A stretch of DNA of 64,000 nt from Osmia lignaria lignaria (Eukaryota > Arthropoda > Insecta > Hymenoptera > Megachilidae): contig NW_027478166.1 of the NCBI RefSeq assembly GCF_051020975.1, positions 10,417,501-10,481,500 of the forward strand, read 5' to 3'. Below, one piece after another: positions 1 to 13,202 of this stretch. The notes beneath the pieces are model-generated. The model was not told the DNA's origin. It searched no databases and was given only the letters and a program-made list of their open reading frames with translations. Position 1 is the stretch's first letter, and the number at the start of each line of letters is the position of its first letter. Position numbers and translations under genes: made by a program.

Positions 1-2576
1 GAAGCGAGCTATGGCAAAATGTTAAGAGACCTTTTTTGTAGAGAATTAAGTTTCCTACTTTTTATCTTCTATGATATTTTTTGATCAGATGCGTAGTTCT
101 CGAGATATATCAAGATATTTAAAAGTTCCGAAGCCGCACCAACATAATAGAGATACAGAAACACCGTGGCCCCTCGCTTTGAGATAACTCTGCACTATTG
201 CGAGCTGGAAATGCCACTTCCAGTTTAGCTGTGCAGAAGAAGGACAACAAGAAGAAGAAATATCTCGAAATATGTCCGTTAGGCCCCTTCCCTTGAGATA
301 AATCTGCAAATATCTCGGAAACGAAGCGACCTATCGCAAAATGTTAAGAGACCTTTTTTGTAGAGAATTAAGTTTCCTACTTTTTATGTTCTATGATATT
401 TTTTGATCAGATGCGTAGTTCTCGAGATATATCAAGATATTTAAAAGTTCCGAAGCCGCACCAACATAATAGAGATACAGAAACACCGTGGCCCCTTTCT
501 TTGAGATAACTCTGCACTATTGCGAGCTGCAAATGCCACTTCCAGCTTAGCTGTGCAGAGGAAGAACAACAAGACGAAGAAGTATCTCGAAATATGTCCG
601 TCAGGCCCGTTCCTTTGAGCTGAATCTGCAAATATCTCGGAAACGAAGCGAGCTATGGCAAAATGTTAAGAGACGTTTTTTGTAGCGAATTATCTTTCCT
701 ATAATTTAAGTTCTATGATATTTTTTGATCAGAAGCGTAGTTTTCGAGATATATCGAGATATTTAAAAGTTCCGAAGCCGCACCAACATAATAGAGATAC
801 AGAAACACCGTGGCCCCTTTCTTTGAGATAACTCTGCACTAGTGCGAGCCGCAAATGCCACTTCCAGCTTAGCTGTGCAGAAGAAGAACAACAAGAAGAA
901 GAAATATCTCGAAATATGTCCGTCAGGCCCCTTCCCTTGAGATAAATCTGCAAATATCTCGGAAACCAAGCAAGCTATGGCAAAATATTAAGAGACCTTT
1001 TTTGTAGAGAATTAAGTTTCCTACTTTTTATGTTCTATGATCTTTTTTGATCAGATGCGTAGTTCTCGAGATATATCAAGATATTGAAAAGTTCCGAAGC
1101 CGCACCAACATAATAGAGATACAGAAACACCGTGGCCCCTTTCTTTGAGATAACTCTGCACTATTGCGAGCTGTAAATGCCACTTCCAGCTTAGCTGTGC
1201 AGAAGAAGAACAACAAGAAGAAGAAATATCTCGAAATATGTCCGTCAGGCCCCTTCCCTTGAGATATATCTGCAAATATCTCGGAAACGAAGCGAGCTAT
1301 GGCAAAATGTTAACAGACCTTTTTTGTAGAGAATTATGTTTTCTACAATTTATGTTCTATGATATTTTTTGATCAGAAGCGTAGTTTTCGAGATATATCG
1401 AGATATTTAAAAGTTCCGAAGCCGCACCAACATAATAGAGATACAGAAACACCGTGGCCCCTTTCTTTGAGATAACTCTGCACTATTGCGAGCTGTAAAT
1501 GCCACTTCCAGCTTAGCTGTGCAGAAGAAGAACAACAAGAAGAAGAAATATCTCGAAATATGTCCGTCAGGCCCCTTCCCTTGAGATAATTCTGCAAATA
1601 TCTCGGAAACGAAGCGAGCTATGGCAAAATGTTAAGAGACCTTTTTTGTAGAGAATTATGTTTCCTACAATTTATGTTCTATGATATTTTTTGATCAGAA
1701 GCGTAGTTTTCGAGATATATCGAGATATTTAAAAGTTCCGAAGCCGCACCAACATAATAGAGATACAGAAACACCGTGGCCCCTTTCTTTGAGATAACTC
1801 TGCACTAGTGCGAGCCGCAAATGCCACTTCCAGCTTAGCTGTGCAGAAGAAGAACAACAAGAAGAAGAAATATCTCGAAATATGTCCGACAGGCCCCTTC
1901 CCTTGAGATAAATCTGCAAATATCTCGGAAACGAAGCGAGCTATGGCGAAATTTTAAGAGACCTTTTTTGTAGAGAATTAAGTTTCCTACAATTTATGTT
2001 CTATGATACTTTTTGATCAGATGCGTAGTTCTCGAGATATATCGAGATATTTAAAAGTTCCGAAGACGCACCAACATAATAGAGATACAGAAACACCGTG
2101 GCCCCTTTCTTTGAGATAACTGTGCACTAGTGCGAGCCGCAAATGCCACTTCCAGCTTAGCTGTGCAGAAGAAGATCAACAAGAAGAAGAAATATCTCGA
2201 AATATGTCCGTCAGGCCCCTTCCCTTGAGATATATCTGCAAATATCTCGGAAACGAAGCGAGCTATGGCAAAATGTTAAGAGACCTTTTTTGTAGAGAAT
2301 TATGCTTCCTACAATTTATGTTCTATGATATTTTTTGATCAGAAGCGTAGTTTTCGAGATATATCGAGATATTTAAAAGTTCCGAAGCCGCACCGACATA
2401 ATAGAGATACAGAAACACCGTGGCCCCTTTCGTTGAGACAACTCTGCACTAGTGCGAGCCGCAAATGCCACTTCCAGCTTAGCTGTGCAGAAGAAGAACC
2501 ACAAGAAGAAGAAATATCTCGAAATATGTCCGTCAGGCCCCTTCCCTTGAGATAAATCTGCAAATATCTCGGAAAC
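1..2576. repeat. Eight-monomer higher-order unit, copy 1
   Basis: Eight consecutive monomers, each with private marks, form this unit. Examples are gaagcgacctatcgc in the second, gtagcgaattatc in the third, ccaagcaagc and gatattgaaaag in the fourth, gttaacagacc in the fifth, gatactttttgatc and cgaagacgcacc in the seventh, and caccgacataat with cgttgagacaac in the eighth. All reappear in order 2576 bp downstream. The first 66 bases do not belong to the exact match, because aattaagt and tatcttc here face aattatgt and tatgttc in the other copy. Confidence 0.95.
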
Positions 2577-5152
2577 GAAGCGAGCTATGGCAAAATGTTA
2601 AGAGACCTTTTTTGTAGAGAATTATGTTTCCTACTTTTTATGTTCTATGATATTTTTTGATCAGATGCGTAGTTCTCGAGATATATCAAGATATTTAAAA
2701 GTTCCGAAGCCGCACCAACATAATAGAGATACAGAAACACCGTGGCCCCTCGCTTTGAGATAACTCTGCACTATTGCGAGCTGGAAATGCCACTTCCAGT
2801 TTAGCTGTGCAGAAGAAGGACAACAAGAAGAAGAAATATCTCGAAATATGTCCGTTAGGCCCCTTCCCTTGAGATAAATCTGCAAATATCTCGGAAACGA
2901 AGCGACCTATCGCAAAATGTTAAGAGACCTTTTTTGTAGAGAATTAAGTTTCCTACTTTTTATGTTCTATGATATTTTTTGATCAGATGCGTAGTTCTCG
3001 AGATATATCAAGATATTTAAAAGTTCCGAAGCCGCACCAACATAATAGAGATACAGAAACACCGTGGCCCCTTTCTTTGAGATAACTCTGCACTATTGCG
3101 AGCTGCAAATGCCACTTCCAGCTTAGCTGTGCAGAGGAAGAACAACAAGACGAAGAAGTATCTCGAAATATGTCCGTCAGGCCCGTTCCTTTGAGCTGAA
3201 TCTGCAAATATCTCGGAAACGAAGCGAGCTATGGCAAAATGTTAAGAGACGTTTTTTGTAGCGAATTATCTTTCCTATAATTTAAGTTCTATGATATTTT
3301 TTGATCAGAAGCGTAGTTTTCGAGATATATCGAGATATTTAAAAGTTCCGAAGCCGCACCAACATAATAGAGATACAGAAACACCGTGGCCCCTTTCTTT
3401 GAGATAACTCTGCACTAGTGCGAGCCGCAAATGCCACTTCCAGCTTAGCTGTGCAGAAGAAGAACAACAAGAAGAAGAAATATCTCGAAATATGTCCGTC
3501 AGGCCCCTTCCCTTGAGATAAATCTGCAAATATCTCGGAAACCAAGCAAGCTATGGCAAAATATTAAGAGACCTTTTTTGTAGAGAATTAAGTTTCCTAC
3601 TTTTTATGTTCTATGATCTTTTTTGATCAGATGCGTAGTTCTCGAGATATATCAAGATATTGAAAAGTTCCGAAGCCGCACCAACATAATAGAGATACAG
3701 AAACACCGTGGCCCCTTTCTTTGAGATAACTCTGCACTATTGCGAGCTGTAAATGCCACTTCCAGCTTAGCTGTGCAGAAGAAGAACAACAAGAAGAAGA
3801 AATATCTCGAAATATGTCCGTCAGGCCCCTTCCCTTGAGATATATCTGCAAATATCTCGGAAACGAAGCGAGCTATGGCAAAATGTTAACAGACCTTTTT
3901 TGTAGAGAATTATGTTTTCTACAATTTATGTTCTATGATATTTTTTGATCAGAAGCGTAGTTTTCGAGATATATCGAGATATTTAAAAGTTCCGAAGCCG
4001 CACCAACATAATAGAGATACAGAAACACCGTGGCCCCTTTCTTTGAGATAACTCTGCACTATTGCGAGCTGTAAATGCCACTTCCAGCTTAGCTGTGCAG
4101 AAGAAGAACAACAAGAAGAAGAAATATCTCGAAATATGTCCGTCAGGCCCCTTCCCTTGAGATAATTCTGCAAATATCTCGGAAACGAAGCGAGCTATGG
4201 CAAAATGTTAAGAGACCTTTTTTGTAGAGAATTATGTTTCCTACAATTTATGTTCTATGATATTTTTTGATCAGAAGCGTAGTTTTCGAGATATATCGAG
4301 ATATTTAAAAGTTCCGAAGCCGCACCAACATAATAGAGATACAGAAACACCGTGGCCCCTTTCTTTGAGATAACTCTGCACTAGTGCGAGCCGCAAATGC
4401 CACTTCCAGCTTAGCTGTGCAGAAGAAGAACAACAAGAAGAAGAAATATCTCGAAATATGTCCGACAGGCCCCTTCCCTTGAGATAAATCTGCAAATATC
4501 TCGGAAACGAAGCGAGCTATGGCGAAATTTTAAGAGACCTTTTTTGTAGAGAATTAAGTTTCCTACAATTTATGTTCTATGATACTTTTTGATCAGATGC
4601 GTAGTTCTCGAGATATATCGAGATATTTAAAAGTTCCGAAGACGCACCAACATAATAGAGATACAGAAACACCGTGGCCCCTTTCTTTGAGATAACTGTG
4701 CACTAGTGCGAGCCGCAAATGCCACTTCCAGCTTAGCTGTGCAGAAGAAGATCAACAAGAAGAAGAAATATCTCGAAATATGTCCGTCAGGCCCCTTCCC
4801 TTGAGATATATCTGCAAATATCTCGGAAACGAAGCGAGCTATGGCAAAATGTTAAGAGACCTTTTTTGTAGAGAATTATGCTTCCTACAATTTATGTTCT
4901 ATGATATTTTTTGATCAGAAGCGTAGTTTTCGAGATATATCGAGATATTTAAAAGTTCCGAAGCCGCACCGACATAATAGAGATACAGAAACACCGTGGC
5001 CCCTTTCGTTGAGACAACTCTGCACTAGTGCGAGCCGCAAATGCCACTTCCAGCTTAGCTGTGCAGAAGAAGAACCACAAGAAGAAGAAATATCTCGAAA
5101 TATGTCCGTCAGGCCCCTTCCCTTGAGATAAATCTGCAAATATCTCGGAAAC
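2577..5152. repeat. Eight-monomer higher-order unit, copy 2
   Basis: This is the tandem partner of the preceding unit. Comparing by eye, I saw no mismatch at the 2576-bp offset from about base 67 up to base 2750 of the first copy, that is up to about 5326 here. It ends where ccccttt replaces the private ccccctcgcttt-like reading (ccctcgc at about 2749). An exact multiple of eight monomers with no visible divergence means a very recent unequal exchange, or a duplication made during assembly. Sequence alone cannot separate the two. Confidence 0.95.
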
Positions 5153-8050
5153 GAAGCGAGCTATGGCAAAATGTTAAGAGACCTTTTTTGTAGAGAATTA
5201 TGTTTCCTACTTTTTATGTTCTATGATATTTTTTGATCAGATGCGTAGTTCTCGAGATATATCAAGATATTTAAAAGTTCCGAAGCCGCACCAACATAAT
5301 AGAGATACAGAAACACCGTGGCCCCTTTCTTTGAGATAACTCTGCACTATTGCGAGCTGCAAATGCCACTTCCAGCTTAGCTGTGCAGAGGAAGAACAAC
5401 AAGAAGAAGAAGTATCTCGAAATATGTCCGTCAGGCCCGTTCCTTTGAGCTGAATCTGCAAATATCTCGGAAACGAAGCGAGCTATGGCAAAATGTTAAG
5501 AGACGTTTTTTGTAGAGAATTATGTTTCCTACAATTTATGTTCTATGATATTTTTTGATCAGAAGCGTAGTTTTCGAGATATATCGAGATATTTAAAAGT
5601 TCCGAAGCCGCACCAACATAATAGAGATACAGAAACACCGTGGCCCCTTTCTTTGAGATAACTCTGCACTATTGCGAGCTGCAAATGCCACTTCCAGCTT
5701 AGCTGTGCAGAGGAGGAACAACAAGAAGAAGAAATATCTCGAAATATGTCCGTCAGGCCAGTTCCCTTGAGATAAATCTGCAAATATCTCGGAAACGAAG
5801 CGAGCTATGGCAAAATGTTAAGAGCCCTTTTTTGTAGAGAATTAAGTTTCCTACTTTTTATGTTCTATGATATTTTTTGATCAGAAGCGTAGTTTTCGAG
5901 ATATATCGAGATATTTAAAAGTTCCGAAGCCGCACCAACATAATAGAGATACAGAAACACCGTGGCCCCTTTCTTTGAGATAACTCTGCACTAGTGCGAG
6001 CTGCAAATGCCACTTCCAGCTTAGCTGTGCAGAAGAAGAACAACAAGAAGAAGAAGTATCTCGAAATATGTCCGTCAGGCCCGTTCCTTTGAGCTGAATC
6101 TGCAAATATCTCGGAAACGAAGCGAGCTATGGCAAAATGTTAAGAGACGTTTTTTGTAGAGAATTATGTTTCCTACAATTTATGTTCTATGATATTTTTT
6201 GATCAGAAGCGTAGTTTTCGAGATATATCGAGATATTTAAAAGTTCCGAAGCCGCACCAACATAATAGAGATACAGAAACACCGTGGCCCCTTTCTTTGA
6301 GATAACTCTGCACTAGTGCGAGCCGCAAATGCCACTTCCATCTTAGCTGTGCAGAAGAAGAACAACAAGAAGAAGAAATATCTCGAAATATGTCCGACAG
6401 GCCCCTTCCCTTGAGATAAATCTGCAAATATCTCGGAAACGAAGCGAGCTATGGCGAAATGTTAAGAGACCTTTTTTGTAGAGAATTAAGTTTCCTACTT
6501 TTCATCTTCTATGATATTTTTTGATCAGATGCGTAGTTCTCGAGATATATCAAGATATTTAAAAGTTCCGAAGCCGCACCAACATAATAGAGATACAGAA
6601 ACACCGTGGCCCCTCTCTTTGAGATAACTCTGCACTATTGCGAGCTGCAAATGCCACTTCCAGCTTAGCTGTGCAGAAGAAGAACAACAAGAAGAAGAAA
6701 TATCTCGAAATATGTCCGTCAGGCCAGTTCCTTTGAGCTGAATCTGCAAATATCTCGGAAACGAAGCGAGCTATGGCAAAATGTTAAGAGACCTTTTTTG
6801 TAGAGAATTAAGTTTCCTACTTTTTATGTTCTATGATATTTTTTGATCAGAAGCGTAGTTTTCGAGATATATCGAGATATTTAAAAGTTCCGAAGACGCA
6901 CCAACATAATAGAGATACAGAAACACCGTGGCCCCTTTCTTTGAGATAACTGTGCACTAGTGCGAGCCGCAAATGCCACTTCCAGCTTAGCTGTGCAGAA
7001 GAAGAACAACAAGAAGAAGAAATATCTCGAAATATTTCCGTTAGGCTCCTTCCCTTGAGATAAATCTGCAAATATCTCGGAAACGAAGCGACCTATGGCA
7101 AAATGTTCAGAGACCTTTTTTGTAGAGAATTAGGTTTCCTACTTTTTATGTTCTATGATATTTTTTGATCAGATGCGTAGTTCTCGAGATATATCAAGAT
7201 ATTTAAAAGTTCCGAAGCCGCACCAACATAATAGAGATACAGAAAAACCGTGGCCCCTCTCTTTGAGATAACTCTGCACTATTGCGAGCTGCAAATGCCA
7301 CTTCCAGCTTAGCTGTGCAGAAGAAGAACAACAAGAAGAAGAAGTATCTCGAAATATGTCCGTCAGGCCCGTTCCTTTGAGCTGAACCTGCAAATATCTC
7401 GGAAACGAAGCGAGCTATGGCAAAATGTTAAGAGACGTTTTTTGTAGAGAATTATGTTTCCTACAATTTATGTTCTATGATATTTTTTGATCAGAAGCGT
7501 AGTTTTCGAGATATATCGAGATATTTAAAAGTTCCGAAGCCGCACCAACATAATAGAGATACAGAAACACCGTGGCCCCTTTCTTTGAGATAACTCTGCA
7601 CTAGTGCGAGCCGCAAATGCCACTTCCAGCTTAGCTGTGCAGAAGAAGAACAACAAGAAGAAGAAATATCTCGAAATATGTCCGTTAGGCCCCTTCCCTT
7701 GAGATAAATATGCAAATATCTCGGAAACGAAGCGAGCTATGGCAAAATGTTGAGAGACCTTTTTTGTAGAGAATTAAGTTTCCTACTTTTTATGTTCTAT
7801 GATATTTTTTGATCAGATGCGTAGTTCTCGAGATATATCAAGATATTTAAAAGTTCCGAAGCCGCACCAACATAATAGAGATACAGAAAAACCGTGGCCC
7901 CTCTCTTTGAGATAACTCTGCACTATTGCGAGCTGCAAATGCCACTTCCAGCTTAGCTGTGCAGAAGAAGAACAACAAGAAGAAGAAATATCTCGAAATA
8001 TGTCCGTCAGGCCCCTTCCCTTGAGATAAATCTGCAAATATCTCGGAAAC
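5153..8050. repeat. Mixed class a/b monomers with the gagctgaatc 3-prime variant
   Basis: Nine monomers without a long exact higher-order repeat. Many carry the 3-prime variant gttcctttgagctgaatc in place of cttcccttgagataaatc, for example near 5445, 6085, 6730 and 7375. That variant is usually followed in the next monomer by gacgttttttg and a class-b left half, a linkage that crosses the conventional unit boundary; the monomer at 6763 is an exception. A pair marked gtccgacagg then ggcgaaatg and tatcttc (6400-6500) recurs far to the right. Confidence 0.85.
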
Positions 8051-11000
8051 GAAGCGAGCTATGGCAAAATGTTAAGAGACCTTTTTTGTAGAGAATTAAG
8101 TTTCCTACTTTTTATGTTCTATGATATTTTTTGATCAGATGCGCAGTTCTCGAGATATATCAAGATATTTAAAAGTTCCGAAGCCGCACCAACATAATAG
8201 AGATACAGAAACACCGTGGCCCCTTTCTTTGAGATAACTCTGCAATAGTGCGAGCCGCAAATACCACTTCCAGCTTAGCTGTGCAGAAGAAGAACAACAA
8301 GAAGAAGAAATAACTCGAAATATGTCCGTTAGGCCGCTTCCCTTGAGATAAATCTGCAAATATCTCGGAAACGAAGCGAGCTATGGCAACATGTTAAGAG
8401 ACCTTTTATGTAGAGAATTAAGTTTCCTACTTTTTATGTTCTATGATATTTTTTGATCAGTTGCGTAGTTCTCGAGATATATCAAGATATTTAAAAGTTC
8501 CGAAGCCGCACCAACATAATAGAGATACAGAAACACCGTGGCCCCTTTCTTTGAGATAACTCTGCACTATTGCGAGCTGGAAATGCCACTTCCAGTTTAG
8601 CTGTGCAGAAGAAGAACAACAAGAAGAAGAAATATCTCGAAATATGTCCGTTAGGCCCCTTCCCTTGAGATAAATATGCAAATATCTCGGAAACGAAGCG
8701 AGCTATGGCAAAATGTTGAGAGACCTTTTTTGTAGAGAATTAAGTTTCCTACTTTTTATGTTCGATGATATTTTTTGATCAGATGCGTAGTTCTCGAGAT
8801 ATATCAAGATATTTAAAAGTTCCGAAGCCGCACCAACATAATAGAGATACAGAAACACCGTGGCCCCTTTCTTTGAGATAACTCTGCACTAGTGCGAGCC
8901 GCAAATGCCACTTCCAGCTTAGCTGTGCAGAAGAAGAACAACAAGAAGAAGAAATATCTCGAAATATGTCCGTCAGGCCCGTTCCTTTGAGCTGCATCTG
9001 CAAATATCTCGGAAACGAAGCGAGCTATGGCAAAATGTTAAGAGACGTTTTTTGTAGAGAATTATGTTTCCTACAATTTATGTTCTATGATATTTTTTGA
9101 TCAGAAGCGTAGTTTTCGAGATATATCGAGATATTTAAAAGTTCCGAAGCCGCACCAACATAATAGGGATACAGAAACACCGTGGCCCCATTCTTTGAGA
9201 TAACTATGCTCTAGTGCGAGCCGCAAATGCCACTTCCAGCTTAGCTGTGCAGAAGAAGAACAACAAGAAGAAGAAATATCTCGAAATATGTCCGTCAGGC
9301 CCCTTCCCTTGAGATAAATCTGCAAACATCTCGGAAACGAAGCGAGCTATGGCAAAATGTTAAGAGACCTTTTTTGTAGAGAATTAAGTTTCCTACTTTT
9401 TATGTTCTATGATATTTTTTGATCAGATGCGTAGTTCTCGAGATATATCAAGATTTTTAAAAGTTCCGAAGCCGCACCAACATAATAGAGATACAGAAAC
9501 ACCGTGGCCCCTTTCTTTGAGATAACTCTGCACTATTGCGAGCTGCAAATGCCACTTCCAGCTTAGCTGTGCAGAAGAAGAACAACAAAAAGAAGAAATA
9601 TCTCGAAATATGTCCGTAAGGCCCCTTCCCTTGAGATAAATCTGCAAATATCTCGGAAACGAAGCGAGCTATGGCAAAATGTTAAGAGACCTCTTTTGTA
9701 GAGAATTAAGTTTCCTACTTTTTATGTCCTATGATATTTTTTTATCTGATGCGTAGTTCTCGAGATATATCAAGATATTTAAAAGTTCCGAAGCCGCACC
9801 AACATAATAGAGATACAGAAACACCGTGGCCCCTTTCTTTGAGATAACTCTGCACTATTGCGAGCTGTAAATGCCACTTCCAGCTTAGCTGTGCAGAAGA
9901 AGAACAACAAGAAGAAGAAATATCTCGAAATATGTCCGTCAGGCCCCTTCCCTTGAGATATATCTGCAAATATCTCGGAAACGAAGCTAGCTATGGCAAA
10001 ATGTTAAGAGACCTTTTTTGTAGAGAATTACGTTTCCTACAATTTATGTTCTATGATATTTTTTGATCAGAAGCGTGGTTTTCGAGATATATCGAGATAT
10101 TTAAAAGTTCCGAAGCCGCACCAACATAATAGAGATACAGAAACACCGTGGCCCCTTTCTTTGAGATAACTCTGCGCTAGTGCGAGCCGCAAATGCCACT
10201 TCCAGCTTAGCTGTGCAGAAGAAGAACAACAAGAAGAAGAAATATCTCGAAATATGTCCGTCAGGCCCCTTCCCTTGAGATAAATCTGCAAATATCTCGG
10301 AAACGAAGCGAGCTCTGGCAAAATGTTAAGAGACCTTTTTTGTAGAGAATTAAGTTTCCTACTTTTTATGTTCTATGATGTTTTTTGATCAGATGCGTAG
10401 TTCTCGAGATATATCAAGATATTTAAAAGTTCCGCAGCCGCACCAACATAATAGAGATACAGAAACACCGTGGCCCCTTTCTTTGAGATAACTCTGCACT
10501 ATTGCGAGCTGCAAATGCCACTTCCAGCTTAGCTGTGCAGAGGAAGAACAACAAGAAGAAGAAATATCTCGAAATATGTCCGTCAGGCCAGTTCCTTTGA
10601 GCTGAATCGGCAAATATCTCGGAAACGAAGCGAGCTATGGCAAAATGTTAAGAGACGTTTTTTGTAGAGAATTATGTTTCCTACAATTTAAGTTCTATGA
10701 TATTTTTTGGTCAGAAGCGTAGTTTTCGAGATATATCGAGATATTTAAAAGTTCCGAAGCCGCACCAACATAATAGGGATACAGAAACACCGTGGCCCCT
10801 TTCTTTGAGATAACTCTGCACTAGTGCGAGCCGCAAATGCCACTTCCAGCTTAGCTGTGCAGAAGAAGAACAACAAGAAGAAGAAATATCTCGAAATATG
10901 TCCGTCAGGCCCCTTCCCTTGAGATATATCTGCAAATATCTCGGAAACGAAGCGAGCTATGACAAAATGTTTAGAGACCTTTTTTGTAGAGAATTATGTT

Positions 11001-11270
11001 TCCTACAATTTATGTTCTATGATATTTTTTGATCAGAAGCGTAGTTTTCGAGATATATCGAGATATTTAAAAGTTCCGAAGCCGCACCAACATAATAGAG
11101 ATACAGAAACAGCGTGGCCCCTTTCTTTGAGATATCCCTGCACTATTGCGAGCTGCAAATGCCACTTCCACCTTAGCTGCGCAGAAGAAGAACAACAAGA
11201 AGAAGAAATATCTCGAAATATGTCCGTCAGGCCCCTTCCCTTGAGATAAATCTGCAAATATCTCGGAAAC
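8051..11270. repeat. Ten-monomer block related to the 12.2-18.4 kb block
   Basis: The marks in order are cagatgcgcag with gaaataactcg (8140-8320), cagttgcg (8459), gttcctttgagctgcatc (8980-8998), ccccattcttt with tatgctctag (9186-9215), caagattttt (9449), tttttttatctgatg (9736-9752), gaagctagct (9984), gcgtggttttcg with ctgcgctag (10075-10180), ttccgcagcc (10431) and tttttggtcag (10703). The same marks occur in the same order further right, with extra monomers inserted. The last monomer (10949-11270) has gatatccctgc and ccaccttagctgc. Confidence 0.88.
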
Positions 11271-12236
11271 GAAGCGAGCTATGGCAAAATGTTAAGAGAC
11301 CTTATTTGTAGAGAATTAAGTTTCCTACTTTTTATGTTCTATGATATTTTTTGATCAGATGCGTAGTTCTCGAGATATATCAAGATATTTAAAAGTTCCG
11401 AAACCGCACCAACATAATAGAGATACAGAAACACCGTGGCCCCTTTCTTTGAGATAACTCTGCACTAGTGCGAGCTGCAAATGCCACTTCCAGCTTAGCT
11501 GTGCAGAGGAAGAACAACAAGAAGAAGAAGTATCTCGAAATATGTCCGTCCGGCCCCTTCCCTTGAGATATATCTGCAAATATCTCGGAAACGAAGCGAG
11601 CTATGGCAAAATGTTAAGAGACCTTTTTTGTAGAGAATTATGTTTCCTACAATTTATGTTCTATGATATTTTTTGATCAGAAGCGTAGTTTTCGAGATAT
11701 ATCGAGATATTTAAAAGTTCCAAAGCCGCAACAACATAATCGAGATACAGAAACACCGTGGCCCCTCTCTTTGAGATAACTCTGCACTATTGCGAGCTGG
11801 AAATGCCACTTCCAGTTTAGCTGTGCAGAAGAAGAACAACAAGAAGAAGAAGTATCTCGAAATATGTCCGTCAGGCCCCTTCCCTTGAGATATATCTGCA
11901 AATATCTCGGAAACGAAGCGAGCTATGACAAAATGTTAAGAGACCTTTTTTGTAGAGAATTAAGTTTCCTACTTTTTATGTTCTATGATATTTTTTGATC
12001 AGATGCGTAGTTCTCGAGATATATCAAGATATTTAAAAGTTCCGAAGCCGCACCAACATAATAGAGATACAGAAACACCGTGGCCCCTTTCTTTGAGATA
12101 ACTCTGCACTATTGCGAGCTGGAAATGCCACTTCCAGTTTAGCTGTGCAGAGGAAGAACAACAAGAAGAAGAAATAACTCGAAATATGTCCGTTAGGCCC
12201 CTTCCCTTGAGATAAATCTGCAAATATCTCGGAAAC
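11271..12236. repeat. Three linking monomers
   Basis: This stretch links the two related blocks. The first monomer carries gaccttatttg (11301) and cgaaaccgcacc, the second ttccaaagccgcaacaac with taatcgag, and the third gaaataactcg (12170). The first two marks return at 18.4-19.1 kb in altered order, so this stretch took part in the larger duplication. No other element is present. Confidence 0.8.
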
Positions 12237-13202
12237 GAAGCGAGCGATGGCAAAATGTTAAGAGACCTTTTTTGTAGAGAATTAAGTTTCCTACTTTTTA
12301 TGTTCTATGATATTTTTTGATCAGATGCGCAGTTCTCGAGATATATCAAGATATTTAAAAGTTCCGAAGCCGCACCAACATAATAGAGATACAGAAACAC
12401 CGTGGCCCCTTTCTTTGAGATAACTCTGCAATAGTGCGAGCCGCAAATACCACTTCCAGCTTAGCTGTGCAGAAGAAGAACAACAAGAAGAAGAAATAAC
12501 TCGAAATATGTCCGTTAGGCCGCTTCCCTTGAGATAAATCTGCAAATATCTCGGAAACGAAGCGAGCTATGGCAACATGTTAAGAGACCTTTTTTGTAGA
12601 GAATTAAGTTTCCTACTTTTTATGTTCTATGATATTTTTTGATCAGTTGCGTAGTTCTCGAGATATATCAAGATATTTAAAAGTTCCGAAGCCGCACCAA
12701 CATAATAGAGATACAGAAACACCGTGGCCCCTTTCTTTGAGATAACTCTGCACTATTGCGAGCTGGAAATGCCACTTCCAGTTTAGCTGTGCAGAAGAAG
12801 AACAACAAGAAGAAGAAATATCTCGAAATATGTCCGTTAGGCCCCTTCCCTTGAGATAAATATGCAAATATCTCGGAAACGAAGCGAGCTATGGCAAAAT
12901 GTTGAGAGACCTTTTTTGTAGAGAATTAAGTTTCCTACTTTTTATGTTCTATGATATTTTTTGATCAGATGCGTAGTTCTCGAGATATATCAAGATATTT
13001 AAAAGTTCCGAAGCCGCACCAACATAATAGAGATACAGAAACACCGTGGCCCCTTTCTTTGAGATAACTCTGCAATAGTGCGAGCCGCAAATACCACTTC
13101 CAGCTTAGCTGTGCAGAAGAAGAACAACAAGAAGAAGAAATATCTCGAAATATGTCCGTCAGGCCCGTGCCCTTGAGATATATCTGCAAATATCTCGGAA
13201 AC

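Noticed and set aside
32..82. Phased T-tracts that would bend the DNA (unit 32-37, 59-63, 77-82)
   Set aside because: Their centres are about 26 and 18 bp apart, which is not a multiple of the helical turn, so intrinsic bending by phasing is not supported by inspection.
85..309. Minus-strand open frames of 60-89 codons, one per monomer, as protein-coding genes
   Set aside because: They repeat at the 322-bp step, have no recognised domain or upstream signals, and vary freely in sequence. One open frame in the ancestral monomer explains all of them. I list no CDS.
7645..7728. Octamer-like atgcaaat created by the gataaatatgcaaat variant (also near 8668, 12854, 34747)
   Set aside because: It arises from one base change (atctgc to atatgc) in a few copies and has no other promoter element nearby.
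9736..9752. Apparent indel where the common ttttttgatcag becomes tttttttatctg
   Set aside because: Base count shows two substitutions (g to t and a to t) and no length change; the 322-bp phase is kept before and after. The same is true of the copy near 17142-17158.
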